A stretch of DNA of 6,039 bases from Lachnoclostridium sp. UBA6558 (GTDB lineage: Bacteria > Bacillota > Clostridia > Lachnospirales > Lachnospiraceae), in contig DJJW01000081.1 in assembly GCA_002434335.1 (NCBI GenBank), positions 1,587-7,625 of the forward strand. The letters run 5' to 3'. Positions 5,733-6,039 of the stretch are shown piece by piece. Both the position numbers and the translations under genes were made by a program. Each line of letters starts with the position of its first letter. Position 1 is the stretch's first letter. The notes under the pieces were generated by a model. The model did no database searches. It worked only from the letters and a program-made list of their open reading frames with translations, and was not told the DNA's origin.

Positions 5733-5811
5733 CCAATAACTTAACTGCCTGCAACAATCTTCTTGATGAGATTGGTGCAAATCACCATCTTCTTAGAGAT
5801 AAAGGCTTATT
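5727..5811 (+). other. Closed stem-loop region downstream of rsgA
   Basis: AATAAGCC (5727-5734) is an exact reverse complement of GGCTTATT (5804-5811). It encloses about 70 nt that include a smaller hairpin GGTG-CAAAT-CACC (5774-5786) and two identical ATCTTCTT octamers (5757-5764 and 5787-5794). This could be the folded 3' untranslated region of rsgA or a small RNA, but I match it to no known RNA family. Confidence 0.3.
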
Positions 5812-5904
5812 TATACTTTCAATCACATGTTCATTCTTGCTATTTCATGAAAAGGAAAAGTACGAAGATAGAAATAAGACATTAAATCAATCTCCGTAAT
5901 TATT

Positions 5905-6014
5905 AAAAAAGAACCGATCTCAAATTTTTGAATACTCCTCCTTAAGGTAAACAGTTTTTTAACTTCCTGCCTTATGGGGAGTAATAATTCATCCATCTGA
6001 AATCGGTTCTTTTT
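5905..6014. terminator. Large two-sided terminator-like palindrome
   Basis: AAAAAGAACCGAT (5906-5918) pairs perfectly over 13 bp with ATCGGTTCTTTTT (6002-6014). Further in, ACTCCTCCTTAAGG (5934-5947) pairs with CCTTATGGGGAGT (5970-5982) with one mismatch and one bulge. The outer stem is followed by a T-run on both strands (6010-6014 on +, 5910-5905 on -), as expected of a shared terminator between converging genes. At about 110 bp it is much longer than a normal terminator and may also be a palindromic repeat element. Confidence 0.6.
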
Positions 6015-6039
6015 CTTGAGACTTTTCTTCGGCCTTTTT
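5989..6039 (-). CDS. Possible C-terminal end of a minus-strand gene, partial
   Basis: Reading leftwards from the window edge, one frame is open for 16 codons and stops at TGA (5991-5989). The tail reads KKAEEKSQEKEPISDG, a Lys/Glu-rich low-complexity end typical of many bacterial proteins. The stop falls just inside the two-sided terminator palindrome, so this gene would converge with rsgA and share its terminator. Too little is visible to name a product, and other minus frames are also open at the edge, so the call is tentative. Confidence 0.35.
   Translation of the reverse strand, partial: KKAEEKSQEKEPISDG

Noticed and set aside
5826..5998. Minus-strand ORF of 57 codons from an ATG at 5998-5996, open upstream to the window edge
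   Set aside because: It runs through the whole terminator palindrome and both its arms, has no ribosome binding site at its ATG, and shows no recognisable family. The neighbouring frame ending at 5989 fits a gene end followed by a terminator better, though more sequence is needed to exclude it.

Overview
The window looks like a chromosomal segment of a low-GC Gram-positive anaerobe, most likely a Lachnospiraceae-type clostridium. The evidence is AT-rich intergenic DNA, strong AGGAGG-type ribosome binding sites, and the style of the two protein systems. This assignment is an inference from composition and gene type, not from a marker gene.

Layout. Positions 1-459 are non-coding on the + strand. 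They hold a 154-bp imperfect palindrome that looks like a small mobile repeat (23-176), a leftward promoter-like site with a very short ORF running into that palindrome, and a rightward promoter region. Positions 460-4016 are two full-length ABC half-transporter genes that overlap by one base (TAATG), clearly one operon. Positions 4017-4630 form a 614-bp intergenic region. It contains AT-rich tandem repeats, a 16-bp inverted repeat, a candidate 30-residue small protein gene with a strong ribosome binding site, and a good rho-independent terminator. Positions 4631-5695 encode a circularly permuted GTPase of the RsgA family. Positions 5696-6039 hold nested hairpins, a long two-sided terminator-like palindrome, and what may be the last codons of a gene on the minus strand that continues outside the window.

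How the genes work together. The two ABC proteins show the signature of a heterodimeric exporter. The first has Asp in place of the catalytic Walker B Glu (degenerate site). The second has the normal Glu but an LSAGQ signature, which would face the degenerate site of its partner. This matches the BmrC/BmrD, LmrC/LmrD and TM287/TM288 group of multidrug exporters. RsgA is a late 30S ribosome-assembly GTPase. It is separated from the exporter by a terminator and has its own ribosome binding site, so no functional link is implied.

The core genes are ordinary. The parts that deserve a second look are non-coding: the two long palindromes near the window ends, the small-ORF/hairpin/terminator unit at 4300-4462, and the possible leader peptide ahead of the exporter. 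No CRISPR array, tRNA, rRNA or transposase gene was seen.
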